DNA of 64,000 nt from Paraspadella gotoi (Eukaryota > Chaetognatha): assembly GCA_051294375.1 (NCBI GenBank), contig CM119268.1, forward strand, positions 9,355,074 to 9,419,073, in the 5' to 3' direction. A program made the translations under genes and the position numbers. Within the stretch, counting starts at the first letter, position 1. Each line of letters opens with the position of its first letter. Shown one piece after another: positions 31,938 to 44,300 of this stretch. A model generated the notes under the pieces. That model was not told the origin of the DNA and made no database searches. It saw nothing but the letters and a program-made list of their open reading frames with translations.

Positions 31938-34427
31938 ATGGAGTGCGAGGAGAAAGACGGCGACGACGAGCCCGACGAAATAACCGGGATTTCCCATCTG
32001 CCACAGGAAGTTTTGGAGCATATTTTCGGCATGGTGTCGCCCTACAGTGACTTCAAGTCGATAATGCTCACTTGCTCGTGGTGGTACAAGATCGTGGGCA
32101 TCGTTGCGCAACGAATGAACTCTTCCTTTTTGCAAAGCGTCAAGGAAGGAGTCATCGACTGGACGCCCTTGGAGACTGACAACCCTCGCCAAACGACCGG
32201 GGCGGGAAATGGAATTTTGGGTGAGCTAACCACTTTATTTTTCAACGTATATTTGAGAAAGGCTAGGGGGTTTTTCTCTTTGGATTGTCCTATGCTACTT
32301 TCGACAGAGCGCTATTCGCACTGCGCCGCGTATTTGGGCTGCTCTCTCTACGTCTTTGGCGGATGCACGTCTTCAAACACCACCTTCAACGATTTATGGA
32401 GATTCGACCTCGCCACGAGACAATGGATCAGGCCTCTCGCCATGGGTAAATCGGGTTTTTTTAAATAAATAGATTTATTTGACTGTCTCCTCTAATTCAG
32501 TTTTGCCCATCGAATAGGTACTTACCCTTCGCCTAAAGCGTGCGCCACTATGGTGACTTACCGCGAAACTTTGATTTTGTTTGGTGGTTACACTCATCCC
32601 ACTCCATATCCTCTGCATCAAGCAGCGAGATTCTTTAATCAGCTGCACGTTTACGATCCATCCTACAACAGATGGTCCACCGTTAACACACTCGGTGAGT
32701 AACAATTAAAAAGGCGATGGAGATACTAATACTTATTTCATCCTTACCCTCTGCCTCCGTTCCGCGCCGTTCTATTCAGGATACTCGCCTCCCCCGATTG
32801 CCGGCCACAGCGCCTCCGTCGTCGGCGACCGGATGATCGTCTTCGGTGGATCCCATGGGCAGGGATCGCGAACCAACGACGTTTGGGTCCTCGATCTCGC
32901 CGAGTTTACCTGGTCACGGCGCGACATCGTTGGTCGACAACCGAACCCTCGTTATGGTCAGGCGCAGGTCGTCCTTGACAATCATTATCTGCTAGTCATT
33001 GGCGGCTGCGGAGGGGCTAACATGCTCTTTAGGTTTGATTTTGGTGTTAGTTGTGAGAAGCGGATTTGATATTATTACTAGCCGTTTTGTTTTTAAACCA
33101 GCGACATTTGGATGTTGGATATGAGCGACGAAATATCCTGGCGATGGGTGCAGATGACGGTGAAAGATGCGGATCCCTCGGCGGCTTTGCAACTTTGGTG
33201 TCATCCCGCTTGCAAAGTTGGAGACGTAGTAGTCGTCCTCAGCAAAGCTACGACAGCAACGCCAAAACCGCCGTCGCTCAAGTTGAGCCCCGTTCGGGCG
33301 GCCGTTCGGGTAAAAAAAAAGCCTAGTATTTTTTTTTTGATATTGCCCTATTCTAACACGCTTCCTTCCTTCCCTTATAGTTTCCACGCACGCAACCGAC
33401 TGGCGATGATTCGGTCCACCATCTGCCTTTCCGTCCTCCGGCCCTTCGAGCCTCTGCCGTTCTTTCCCCAGGCGGTCCGACGGATCCGTTGCCCTCGACG
33501 AACACGGGCCGCCTTCCACCGCCAGGTAACCGTCGCACGCCGCCTCGCGAGATTTACACTAATCGGGCCACACCGTCTTTGAACGCCGCATCGACTCAAA
33601 GGGCGCGCGCCGCTCGTTTCCATGAATCCTCGCGCGCGGGTTCATCGTCGTCCGACGAGGGCGCTTCAGATTTCGCTTCCCCCGCGACTTTGTCCTTCGT
33701 CGACGGGTCTTTTGGTGAGGGAAACGCGATGCCGATGAACTCGTTATCTTCCGCGTCCTCCAACGCGACCTCGAGACCTTTTTTCCCGACCGGTGCACCA
33801 TCGATTCGTCCAAACGCTCACAGCAATCGCCAGAAACAATTAGAGAATCTTCGTCGGATGGAACAGAGAATTCGAAGACTCACTTCTGGTCCACAGGGCG
33901 TCACCCAGGGCGTCGGAGGCGGAACGGCTCGTAGTGGCGGATCGGTCGACGCCGGACAACCCTCGCCTTCATCTAGTCTTCCAGGGCTCGCTTCGGCCCT
34001 TGGCGCTGATCTTCAGGCGGTACCGGGGAATTCTCGGGAGGCTGCATCACCACAGCCTCCCCCTCCCCCACCGCCCACTCTTGCTCCTCAGCCAATGCCG
34101 CCCCTTCCAGCTCAATCTATCGAGGTCGCTGCCCTTGGTGGCATCGGTAGCGGTATAGGAAGGAGTCGAATGAAGGTCAACACTTTGGATATTAGCGAAG
34201 CGGTTGAGCGGCACCTCGTCAAGTGGAAGAGCTTCGAGTCGACGGCCCTCGGAACGGCGCCCGAGGAAACCATTTTCTACTCGCTCGTTCAGGGACGTGG
34301 GGAGTTGATTCTCTTCGGTGGCCTTTTGGGTGGTTCTGGGATGTCGCCGCACGGACCATCGACGGGGAATGTGCAGCAAGTCACCAACAATGTTTGGTTC
34401 ATGACCTCTAAATTCAAGATGATCTGA
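31938..34427 (+). CDS. FBXO42: F-box and kelch protein FBXO42
   Basis: Substrate receptor of an SCF-type ubiquitin ligase; the human protein is known for targeting p53. Exons 31938-32220, 32308-32445, 32518-32694, 32780-33032, 33102-33309 and 33381-34427 encode 701 residues; human has 717. The F-box is ISHLPQEVLEHIFGMVSP (about residues 18-60). Kelch repeats follow: RYSHCAAYLGCSLYVFGG, ACATMVTYRETLILFGG, GHSASVVGDRMIVFGG and RYGQAQVVLDNHYLLVIGG. The C-terminal half is Ser/Pro-rich and disordered, then ends in a conserved module (FYSLVQGRGELILFGG, NNVWFMTSKF) seen in FBXO42. Confidence 0.9.
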
Positions 34428-34594
34428 ATTTACGGTTTAATGATGAACAATTATTATACGATTCCAACTGTTTGATATCCATGTCTTATTATTTTTTTTT
34501 TTAGTTGACATATCAATTTTTTCCCTTTTTTTAAGTTTTTGCCCCTCAAAGACAAAAATCCGTTATTAATATTTTTATCATTTCGTCTGTGATC

Positions 34595-37500
34595 ATGGTT
34601 TTGGAAAGTACTATTATTTGTGTCGACAACAGGTGAGCTTTTTTGAAACAGCTAACTACTACAATAATAATAATAATAATAATATTTTACGTTGATTTAA
34701 AAAAAAGATTCATTTAATTGATACTTTATTTATAAAAACTTTTTTTAAAAAATAGTGATTTCATGCGCAATGGAGATTTCATCCCAACCCGTATGCAAGC
34801 GCAGCACGACGCTGTCAATGTCGTGTGCAATTCGAAGACTCGTTCCAACCCTGAAAACAACGTTGGCCTGCTCACCATGGCCGGGCGTCGGGTCGAAGTT
34901 CTCACCACTCTCACCTCCGACGCCGGAAGAATAATGGCCAAATTGCACTTGGTAGGTCTATTATGAGACACATGGTGGAAAAGGGCATCGATAGTGTAGT
35001 CAGATTATGTAGGTGGACAGAGATCGATTATAATTTTTTTTCACTTTGTCAATTGTTTTTGACAGTTTTCTGACGACGCATGTTCGAAAATGTCTGAATT
35101 AGTCAAAAAGAAGCGGAGGACTTGCGTCGGTAGCATGATGTCTTCGGCCATGTTTTGTCCTATTGCGGGGTTCTGCGAATTGGGAAACCTTTATCTTACT
35201 AATTAGACACAGGCGATTGTAAAACTTCAGTGCACTCGCCTCTCTCCACATAAGATTGGGTCCGAAGACCAAAGCGATGCTTTCCTCCGTCATTCTGTTG
35301 TCCGCACTGATGACTTTGACGAGGTGTTTGACAAGCACTGTTAGCGTCTTCAGGTGTGGTCCGCTCATTTGCATCACCTCTTTCCGAATTCTAGCGACAG
35401 GATTTTCTGCTTTGAGTAGAGGCTTTACGTTCACGTAAAAAGATCCGGGAATGAGGGGTTTTGCCAGTTCACGAAAGAACAACTTTAGCGCTCCTGTCAG
35501 GGTGTGGACGTCCCATTTTCTGTCTTTCAAGTCGTACCGAGCCTGTCATTTAATTACAGATTACGAAGAAAAAATCTATTTTTATAACGCTTCATAATAT
35601 TATTTTTTTGTTACACACATTCTCGTCCACGACGAATCTCAGCTTTTGAATCTCGGCCGCGTTTCCGTTGACTCTGTAAATTCCTTCTTCAGAGATCCGT
35701 TCCTTCTCCTCCATCGCTTCGATACAGCGTCGGGCGAAGACGGGCACGCCGTCCGTCGTGGCGTCTCGTCCCGCCAACTCTTCCAAATTGGCGCCGAAGA
35801 CGAGACGTTCCTGAGATTTTGAAAGGGAGCGGGCTAGATCCGGGACTTGTTCCTTGGCTTTTTGTTATAAAATATATAGGGGACGGAGGCGTACTTTTAA
35901 AAACCCTTTGTTAACGACGTCGTCTTTAGATTGGCGTCTTTGCAAGAGTGGGATCAACTTTTCCTTGGCCTTCATCGTCGCTGACATGGCGCTTTGACGA
36001 AACATTGAGCTCGCCGACTCGGCGCGTCTACGGATCTTACTCTCCGCCTTGGATTCCTTGATGCGTAAAAAATATGAAAAAGGAAGAGTAGATTATCACT
36101 CAACGCTTTCAATACTCGCCTCTTTGTATCGCTTCCAAATCTTTTCCCAGGAAATGTCCGTTTGAATCGCTTTGTCGACCATCGTTGCCATCGCCTCTTG
36201 ACTCGAATCAAAGAAAAAATAAATGGTTTTTGGATCTTTTGCCGTTTAATATAATATGCGGGAACCGAATTAATTTATTTGGGGAATGTGGGTTTCTCTT
36301 TTTTTTTCTCGTGGGACTCGTGACAGAAATTACTGTACAAATGTTAACTTGTGGTTGATTCTAAGTAGGTTTTAACTTTTAAGATATTGATTAAGTCGAA
36401 GAAACAGGCGTTAAGGCCAGGGATCACTCAACCGAAAAATTAAGAAAATATATAACGAAACCACGTACATATTTAAAACTTGAAATAAACAAAAGTGGTA
36501 AAATTCGTTTGCTCAGGTTCAGCCTCAGGGCGAAATAAACTTCAGCGCCGGTATTCGCATCGCTCACTTGGCGTTAAAACATCGACAAGGAAAAAATCAC
36601 AAGACTCGAATCGTCGCTTTCGTGGGATCCCCCATTCAGGAGAACGAGAAAGACTTGGAAAAACTGGCGAAAAAACTAAAAAAAGAAAAGGTTAGTCGTC
36701 AGCACCGTTCGCCTTTTGTTTCATTTTCAATCAGTCGGTCCTGACGTATCAGTGACCATATGGGCATTATGGGCATTATGGCAACGGGAAGACATGTGTG
36801 ATGCCCGGAATGTGAGGCATCTCCCCACAGCTGGCGCTCAAGGCTTTGGACTGATGAGCGGAATTTATTGTAGAGAGCTCACCTCTGTTCAGCTTGACAC
36901 GGTTTAGATGAGTTCAGTGGATGTTGAAGAGTTGAAGAGTTCTTGAGAAATCATGCTCAATCTGCAGCAAAAGGTAAGGACGGCCAGAGGCATCATGAAT
37001 CTTGGAATAGGCACATGATGATGAACAGGAGAAATAAGATTGAAGAGAAACAAATAAACAAATATAAATAAACCCCGAAACTGGCAAATCAATAAACATG
37101 TCACGTGATCTGTATAAGAAAAGGAAGGTTTATACAAAGTAATAATCAATGATGATTAACATTATTTAGTCCTAATCATACGTACGGCTTTATTAAATAA
37201 TCACGAACGAAATGAGTTTATTTTTGATCCAACGTTAAGCAAAAGTTTATGTCCAACAGGACCTGCAGTGAGCACTAGGGTGAAGTGAAAGTTTGGAATC
37301 AAAATTTAGCAGTTATATCTTGAAAACTATCATATTAGTGAATACTAATCTGTAGTTATTTTTCTTTTTTTATAAATATAGTAGCCCAGTCAGTTATTTT
37401 GTATATAGTACTACCCTTATATAATGTCAAAATTTTAAAATGGTTTTTTTTTTAATTCTGAGAACAGATTCAGATTCCTCGTTAAAAGTTAATATAAGAA

Positions 37501-39405
37501 AGTATAAATCTTTTTTAAAAATTATGTTATTAAGTAGGTTAGAATTACAAAAAACTATATTTTTAAGCTGGAAATTCAAAATCGGTGTTAAAATATAGTT
37601 TTTTACATTTTTGACTAACTTAATAAAATAATTTTAAAAAAAATTGTACTTTCTTATAATAACTTTTTGCAAGGAATCCAAATCCGATCTTAAAATTTAA
37701 AAATTTGCATTTTGAAATTTTAGCCTATTATATACTTATTATTATATATAAATATAGCTCACTGGTGCCCACTAATGTATAAAATTAAAAAATAAATTTA
37801 CCAAAATATTTTTATTGGTTTTTATGTTCATGTTTTATATGCTAATTTTAATTTTCTAAAATTTTATCTTTTTCACATCACTCTAGTGAGCACCCCATGT
37901 CACTGGCGTGTTAATGCAGACACCATCACACTTTAACCAGCGTGACCGTGAGGGGATTGAACCCGGAACTCACGCTTGGTGAACGAGTACTTAGTTGTCC
38001 AAGCTAATGGGACTAGCGGAGTTTCACCAAGCTATACGGGAGACTAATTTAGGATTCGCCACAACCACCGGTTTTTCTCAGGTTTTTGTCGACGTGGTCA
38101 ACTTTGGCGAAGACACGACAAACATGGAGAAGTTGAACGTTTTTATTACGACTCTCAACGGCAAGGACGGTCAGCAAAGCCACCTGGTCACCGTTCCACC
38201 CGGACCCATCCTCAGCGACGCCCTAGTTTCGTCTCCCATTATTCAAGGTAACAATACTAATCTCCTACCGAGGCTTTGATCCGGTTGTTCAGACAAACCC
38301 ATTTTCCAGGCGAAGAAGGAGCTGGTGCCATCGGCGGTGCCACCCACGATTTCGATTTCGGCGTCGACGCGGAGGCGGATCCTGAGTTGGCGCTTGCCCT
38401 GCGCGTCTCCATGGAGGAACAGCGCCATCGGCAGGAGGAGGAGGCTCGACGCGCAGCGACGACGGCCAAAGCTCGAGAACCGACCGTCGCCGAAGTCAAC
38501 GAGGATGACGACGAGGCTCAACTCGCTGCCGCCCTCGCCATGTCCACGAGTAAGGAATGGAACGCGCGCGTTTAGTCGTTTAACATTCCTTTTAAGATCA
38601 TTCCTTCTTTCTCCGTATCAGATTCTTCACGCCCCGTTCCGTCAGTGCCCGATTTCTCCTCCATGACGGAGGAAGAGCAGATCGCCTTCGCCATGCAGAT
38701 GTCGCTCCAGCCGGACGAGCCGCAGCCGCCGCCCGCGCCCAAGAAGAGTAAAAAAGTCCTTCCTGGGACGGAAGAAGAAGAGAAGGAAGAGGAAGAAGGG
38801 TCGAAGAATAGGAACGAGATTGCCAAGAGCGAGGACAGAAAGCGGCCTCGCGAATCCGAGGGCGGCAACGAGGGGGGATCCAATCCAACCACCCCTGGTA
38901 GGAAGGGAAATGAAGAGAAAAAACCCCGTGTTGCGCCAGGTACAGTAGAATCTCTCGCTACGTTATTTTTTTCTTCCTAAATTACAATTAGTTTAATTTC
39001 TCGCTCTAAGAAACTCTTTTCATTATTAACTTTTTAAGTCATAACAATTTTTAAACGTTATTTTTTTTTTGTTTTTTTTTGTTGAAATATAAGTAAATAG
39101 TACACTTTCAGACTTTGGTTTCTTAGCGCGAGATTCTTCTGTAGTGTGTGTCAATTTGAATAAAATCTGCCGTTCCGTATTTTAGTAACTACAGTAGTAT
39201 TACAATTTTATCCCCTCTTGCCTTTTCAGACGATGAAGACGACTATTCTGAGGTAATGAACGATCCAGCCTTTCTTCAAAGCGTTCTTCAAAATCTTCCG
39301 GGTGTCGACCCCAATTCGGACGCCATAAAAAACGCCGTAAGCTCTATCACCGGCAACGAAAAAGACGGAGCAAAAAAAACCAAAAAGGAAGAAGACAAAA
39401 AATGA
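34595..39405 (+). CDS. PSMD4: 26S proteasome ubiquitin receptor PSMD4 (Rpn10/S5a)
   Basis: Proteasome 19S subunit that binds polyubiquitin. Exons: 34595-34632, 34756-34951, 36517-36690, 38082-38247, 38310-38549, 38622-38897 (or to 38939), 39230-39405, giving 421 or 435 residues (human 377). The VWA domain begins [12 protein letters not shown], then [50 protein letters not shown] and [14 protein letters not shown]. Ubiquitin-interacting motifs are [24 protein letters not shown] and [14 protein letters not shown], one more than in human. The end, [17 protein letters not shown], matches the family. Two oversized introns hold other things: intron 2 (34952-36516) the RhoGAP on the opposite strand, intron 3 (36691-38081) an interrupted repeat. 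Two in-frame donors for exon 6 lie 42 nt apart. Confidence 0.95.
35041..36191 (-). CDS. RhoGAP-domain protein (ARHGAP12/15/27-like), nested in PSMD4 intron 2
   Basis: Predicted activator of Rho/Rac GTP hydrolysis. Minus-strand exons 36191-36120, 36056-35895, 35852-35619, 35542-35240 and 35172-35041 give 300 residues with consistent phases. The first ~95 residues are helical and charged ([10 protein letters not shown]). The RhoGAP domain starts [29 protein letters not shown] holds the catalytic Arg finger, then [17 protein letters not shown] (with the conserved K..R) and [11 protein letters not shown]. Closest in feel to ARHGAP9/12/15/27, but without SH3, WW or PH domains. Introns 1 and 4 start with GC (GAG|GCGAGT), and intron 2 is only 42 nt. 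The ATG follows an AG-ended tract, so a 5' exon could exist, but only about 320 nt separates it from PSMD4 exon 3. Confidence 0.85.
36777..38012 (-). repeat. Diverged copy of the tRNA-box repeat, split by a ~1.03-kb insertion
   Basis: 36777-36850 aligns with the start of the 25377 repeat (TATGGCAACGGG, then a GGCATCTC/GGTATCTC block). 37883-38012 aligns with the rest, including minus-strand B box GGTTCAATCCC at 37953-37963 and a decayed A box near 37994-38005 at the same spacing. The ~1032 bp between is AT-rich with no coding sequence recognised and looks like a nested insertion. Everything lies in PSMD4 intron 3. Confidence 0.65.
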
Positions 39406-39684
39406 CTGACAAGACTGTTTAGGGTTTGTTACTGATATTAGGTTTCAATATATTTTTTTTTATCCCGGCCGTAAACTTGGGTTGGTAAAGTCATTGTTTC
39501 ATATCTTGTAAGACCTCTCAAATCTCACCTGACATTCCTCGATTCTCATGCTAAATTCTCAATCCCATTTCGTTTATTCCTCAAACTTAAATTGCCATAT
39601 TGCCTCGAAATACACATGACCTACTTTTCATTTTTCAGACATTCCAGATAATTTTAATCCCGCCAAATGTTGGCATTCGGATTC

Positions 39685-39712
39685 TGAATTTTTTTTAGTG
39701 AGCGAAGCGACG
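39685..39712 (+). promoter_or_regulatory. 3' splice-site-like tract before the GINS4 start
   Basis: A run of eight T ends in AG at 39697-39698, 14 nt before the GINS4 ATG, with no coding exon upstream in the 307-nt gap after PSMD4. It could be a cis 5'-UTR acceptor or trans-splice site. Confidence 0.33.
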
Positions 39713-40535
39713 ATGGACGAAAGTGTTCAATCGATGGAGGAAGAAATAGAGGAGGAATTGACATCCGCGGAAGTCGTTGAAAAGTTGGAAGAGGCGTGGC
39801 GGAATGAACAGTTCGCGCCCGACCTGTTGGAAGCAAAAACGGAAATCATCGATTGTACTATGGAACAAGTGAGGAATAAAGAACATTTTCGTATGGTCAA
39901 CGAATAACGAGATGGCGCGAAAAACAACCTTTAAGGTCAGAAATATTAATCAAACTCTCGCACTCGCAGTTGTCGGCGATGGAAGCGAACTTAGCCCGCG
40001 CCAAAGAGGGCGACATTCGGGTGGCGATCCATCGTCTCGAACTCGATCGAATTCGCTTCGTCCTCGCTGATTATCTTCGTTGTCGTCTAAAGAAGATCGA
40101 GGCTCACGCTGAGTACATCATCGCCACGGAATCGCAGAAGAGCGACGACGATCCGCCTCATCTGTCCGTCGAGGAGTTCGAATTCGCTCGTTCCTATCTG
40201 TCCGATCTCAAGGCGATTATCTTTCCAAGCCGAGTCTCGCTATTTCCTCGTTCTCTTGGTATCATTGTTACTCTCCGTTCCAATTCCAGGCGCATCTCGG
40301 TGAAACCGTTCTGGAACACTGTCCGAAGAACATGCAAAGTCTCAAGTGGCGATCGGTGATGCATCGGCCCGCCCTCGATAACCACGTCTTCTTTCGCGTC
40401 AATGAGGATGTAGACGACGTTGTTCTTGACGATCAAGACGACATCGTGGAGGACATGAAGGTCGGGAGTCAGTATATCGCCAGATACAAACTCGTCGCTG
40501 GCCTCGTGGCCGAGAAAAAAGTCACTCTCATATGA
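39713..40535 (+). CDS. GINS4: GINS complex subunit 4 (SLD5)
   Basis: Subunit of the GINS tetramer, part of the CMG replicative helicase at replication forks. Exons 39713-39868, 39970-40212 and 40290-40535 encode 214 residues; human has 223. EVVEKLEEAWRNEQFAPDLLE, RIRFVLADYLRCRLKKIE and FEFARSYLSDL form the alpha domain; DNHVFFRV, GSQYIARYKLVAGLV and the terminal VTLI form the beta domain. Intron 2 begins GC (CTCAAG|GCGATT). This choice aligns without gaps to the human protein, while the nearest GT donor would add seven residues. Confidence 0.94.
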
Positions 40536-40592
40536 ATTTGACTTTCAGCCGTTTCTTCCAGCGCCTATTTTGTGGTTATTTGATTTGATTCT

Positions 40593-40750
40593 TAGTCGGA
40601 TCAGCAGCTTATTAGCAGATCCCGACTCTATAATCCACTTTGTCGGTCCGTCCCCTCAATCTTGTCGGGTATTCACTTTTGTCATGTCAGAACATCGAAT
40701 TATGATAAATTATGCAAAAAAAAATGTCTGTCTGTCTGTTCATCCGTCCC
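40593..40750 (+). repeat. Repeat family C, copy 1 (hairpin head, GTCT-repeat tail)
   Basis: Starts with a hairpin (AGTCGGATC, loop, GATCCCGACT), continues CTTTGTCGGTCCG..CCTCAATCTTGTCGGG and ends in an A-run plus GTCTGTCTGTCTGT. A second copy begins at 63551. Hairpin head and microsatellite tail are typical of non-LTR-mobilised short elements, but the family is unknown to me. Confidence 0.8.
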
Positions 40751-40760
40751 ATCTTAGCAA

Positions 40761-41304
40761 AAAACTCTAATTACTCGTGATGAGATGGATGGATTGGAAT
40801 GAAATTTTGTGTGGGTAGGGAAGTGTGTGATTGAACTGGATATGAAGTTTCGATGAATCGGTTCGAGTGAAAATAAGCTTAAATAGATTTTTTCTTTTTC
40901 CATAGAACGTCGCTATCATCGTCGTTACTTTTGTCATGGTCAGTGACCAAAAGACTAAAAACAAATATTTAATTAATTGCCTAATTAATTAATTAATTAA
41001 CGCTAACGATCGTGGGCAGATCCGACATTGTTTGCTCAAACTTGTCTCTTTTTATATATTTCCTTGTTATTGTTTGAAAAATAATTGTGTTTTCTTTTTT
41101 TTACAGAGTTTTAAAATTAAGATGCTGACTTAAAACTTTTTAAACTATTGGAGCTACGTATAATAAAAAAAATAAGTGTCCTTTTAGTCGTGAATTTGGA
41201 AATGCTTTAGGGCGGCGGACCTAAATGCAGTCCAAATCGCGGATGAGCGGCGACCCTTTCACCGCCTTCTTGATTTATTCCCGAACACCGCTTCAAATTC
41301 GCTC
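40761..41304. other. GINS4-CFAP43 intergenic gap
   Basis: AT-rich, with a short TTAA/TTAATTAATTAATTAA stretch near 40970-41000. No gene or further repeat was recognised. It presumably holds the CFAP43 promoter. Confidence 0.4.
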
Positions 41305-44300
41305 ATGAGTCAGGAGAGCTTCCGCGTGAATTGGGTGACAGGCGGCAAGGGCTGCAGCGGCGGGGTGCATTTTGTCGACGATTACACCGTCGCTTATGCC
41401 CTTGGCAATTTCGTCAAATTCAAGAGCGTCTTTTCTGGAAAGGAATCGATCGCTGCTGGCGTAGAGGTATTAAATGGTAGTGGCAGTGCCATCCCCTGCC
41501 GGGTTAGTCTCATCTCTCGCCAGTGATGTGCAAGAATCCTCATTCGAAGTGGTTTTCATCCAGATATTGAATTGATCTCTGCAAACAAAGTGGGCTTTGA
41601 TTTTTTTACTTTACCCGTTTGAAAAAGTTGACCATGATTTTTAGGATGCTCGAGGTGTGGGCGCCATGGCTGCGCACCCCAGCGGGGGCGTCTTCGCCTA
41701 TTCTAACGTGGCACCAGCACCTACTATACACGTGCTGGAGTATCCATCATGCGAAAAAGTGGCTTCGCTCAAAGGAGGAGCAAAGCTGGAATTTTACAAA
41801 CTTGCTTTTTCTTACTCGTATGTTTATTTCTTTATAAAATTAATAAAAGTACAACCAATATAAAAAATTATTAATTCATTCATTCAATAAATAGGCTATC
41901 TTGCCCCTGGCTTTGGGCAGGTTTTGGTGCTTTAAGTCCTCCATCACTCTTACAAGATAATGACGCCTCGACGATTTTTTTTTTCAGCCACCATTTGGCC
42001 AGTCTCTCCACGCAACCAGATTGCACTCTCACTATTTGGCAATTCAAGGAGGGTGTCAAACTGTGCCTCATCGATCTCGGCTTGAAACCCGGTTGGTCCA
42101 TTTTGCACAACTTGCCCTCTAACTTCGTTTACTGTATGATTATTGAATAATATTGTTGGTCCGTTTTTTCGAAGGAGCAAATCACGGATCTCCATCTTTA
42201 TCTTTCTCTCCTCTCAACTGGAGAGATATATGCGTCACTTTCGAATCGGGAATTCATCTTTTCACCGTCGAACAGAGTAACAAAAAGTATCTTCTGCCAG
42301 AGGATAAGGTGACTTTGAGTGTATAGTGTAGAGAAGGAAAGCTTAAGCAGCTCAGATATGAGCGTAATTGCACAGTGCACAGTGCTTATTCGACTTTGGT
42401 ATAAGCCCTCCCTTTTATGAAACTATATCTATAGATTGCTCCATTGGCAATCGACGGCGGTGACCCGGTCGGCGATCGCGCCAAGTCGTTCAGGCAGCAG
42501 ATGGCTGCGTCGCGCGTGAAGACGGCGTCGAGCGTCGACAGCGCCATCACGGTTTCTACGGACGGCTCTGAATCGACGCCCAACGGCGTCCTGTGTATGA
42601 GAAAGTTCGAGCTGCCCGATCATTCAGTCGCCGGTAAGTTGGCAGAATCTTTTTCTTTTTGGTCACATTGGTTTTATCACATATCGTTGCAAAGGGTTGA
42701 CTGGTAATTTGGCGGAAAGATTTGAGTTTCGAGACGCTCTTCCGCTTTGCCGACCCACAAATCACGTTTGGACGGGCAATGGACAAATGTTGATCGGTTG
42801 TCAAACCGGACACCTTATCAGGTCGGATGAATTATAAATTTCTTGCTCGTCTTTCTTGTTCTTTATTCAATTCGCGCTATCCATCTCAAACTATAAATAG
42901 AATTACCAAAGAACCGAGTTCGTCGAAAATGATCTTCGTCCCGAATGCGATTCGTCGTTTCCTAGAGGAGAAGCGGCGCCGGGAAACGCGGCTCGAGGTG
43001 CCAAGATCGAAGAGGCGAGATCCCAGCGCCGCGAGAATGACTAGAGCCGTTTCGGGTTCCAGCGCCGCATCCTCGGGCGTGATGGCAAGTCACGACGAAA
43101 AGTCAGCTATCGCTGAAGGATCCTTTCGCTGCATGACGCTTCACAGGTTCACTTTTTCTATTTTTTTAAATTTCTGATAGTTTTAGAAATATATTGTAAT
43201 TTTGAGGACTATTTGAAGGTTCATGACCATGAAATATCTCGTAATGGTTGAGAGAAGTGCGAAAATATATGAAAAATCGTAGGTATTTCGGGATTTTGAT
43301 TTGATTTGTTATGCTCGTGTAATTTAAACACATTTAAAATCAAGAAATATGATTGTGAGCAGGCTATGTACATACGAAACGTTATGAGGGAGCCTTGGGT
43401 AATTCTTTTTGATTTTTGAACAATTCAGTGCTGGACTTTACGTCGGAGGTGACGACGGTTATTTGCGTCTTTTGCAAATCGAAGAAGACGACTTGACGAT
43501 TGTCGAAAATATCTCATTCGATGACCCTCTCCAATCTCTCTCACTCTCTAAGGATTTTCACAACCTCGTCGTCGGAACCAGCAGGGGTTCCGTCAGCCTC
43601 TACAATCTTAAAGACCAAGTAACTACTATACTAATATTTAATTATTAATTATTTATTTTTATATTGGATAACAGCGTTACTCTGTGACAGAAAATCATGC
43701 CAGTTGCAATATTTCTTTAGGCAACAAAAACCTTGGTGGAAATCCCGGAGGGACTTTATGTGGGAATGGGTCTTCTCGCCAACGGAACCCATCTGGTTGT
43801 AGCGCGCGAGACGGGCGAAGTCCAAGTCCTGGAGGCCTTGACGGGATCTTTGATCGCCTCCGCGCAGTTGGACGCCGTCGTTGCGGCTCTCGTCTGCTCT
43901 CCTTCTTTGCCCATCGCTGCCGCCGCTTCGGAGGACGGAGTCCTTTTGGTCCTCGACATTTCAAACGTTGAGGTGAAGGAGTTATAGGGGAAGACGCGGA
44001 GGGAGAGGTTTTCAAATTTTAATTTAGTTGTGAAAACTGCTGCAACTACAATTTTCAGTCCCCTCGTGTCGTGCGCCGCATTAAACTTCACGTTGGCGGC
44101 TTCAAAGTCGCTTTTGACGATCGTGGAGTCGTCATTGTGACGGGAGGCGCAGACGGCAGCGTCTACGTACTTGGCGGCGCGCCATCTTCCGGTTTCGACG
44201 TTTTAGCGTGGACGGCCGAGGTGACGGATGCCTTCGAGTACCTGGTCGCGCGGTTTAATCCCGACAACCAGAGAATCAAAGTGGCGGGCATGTTGAACAC

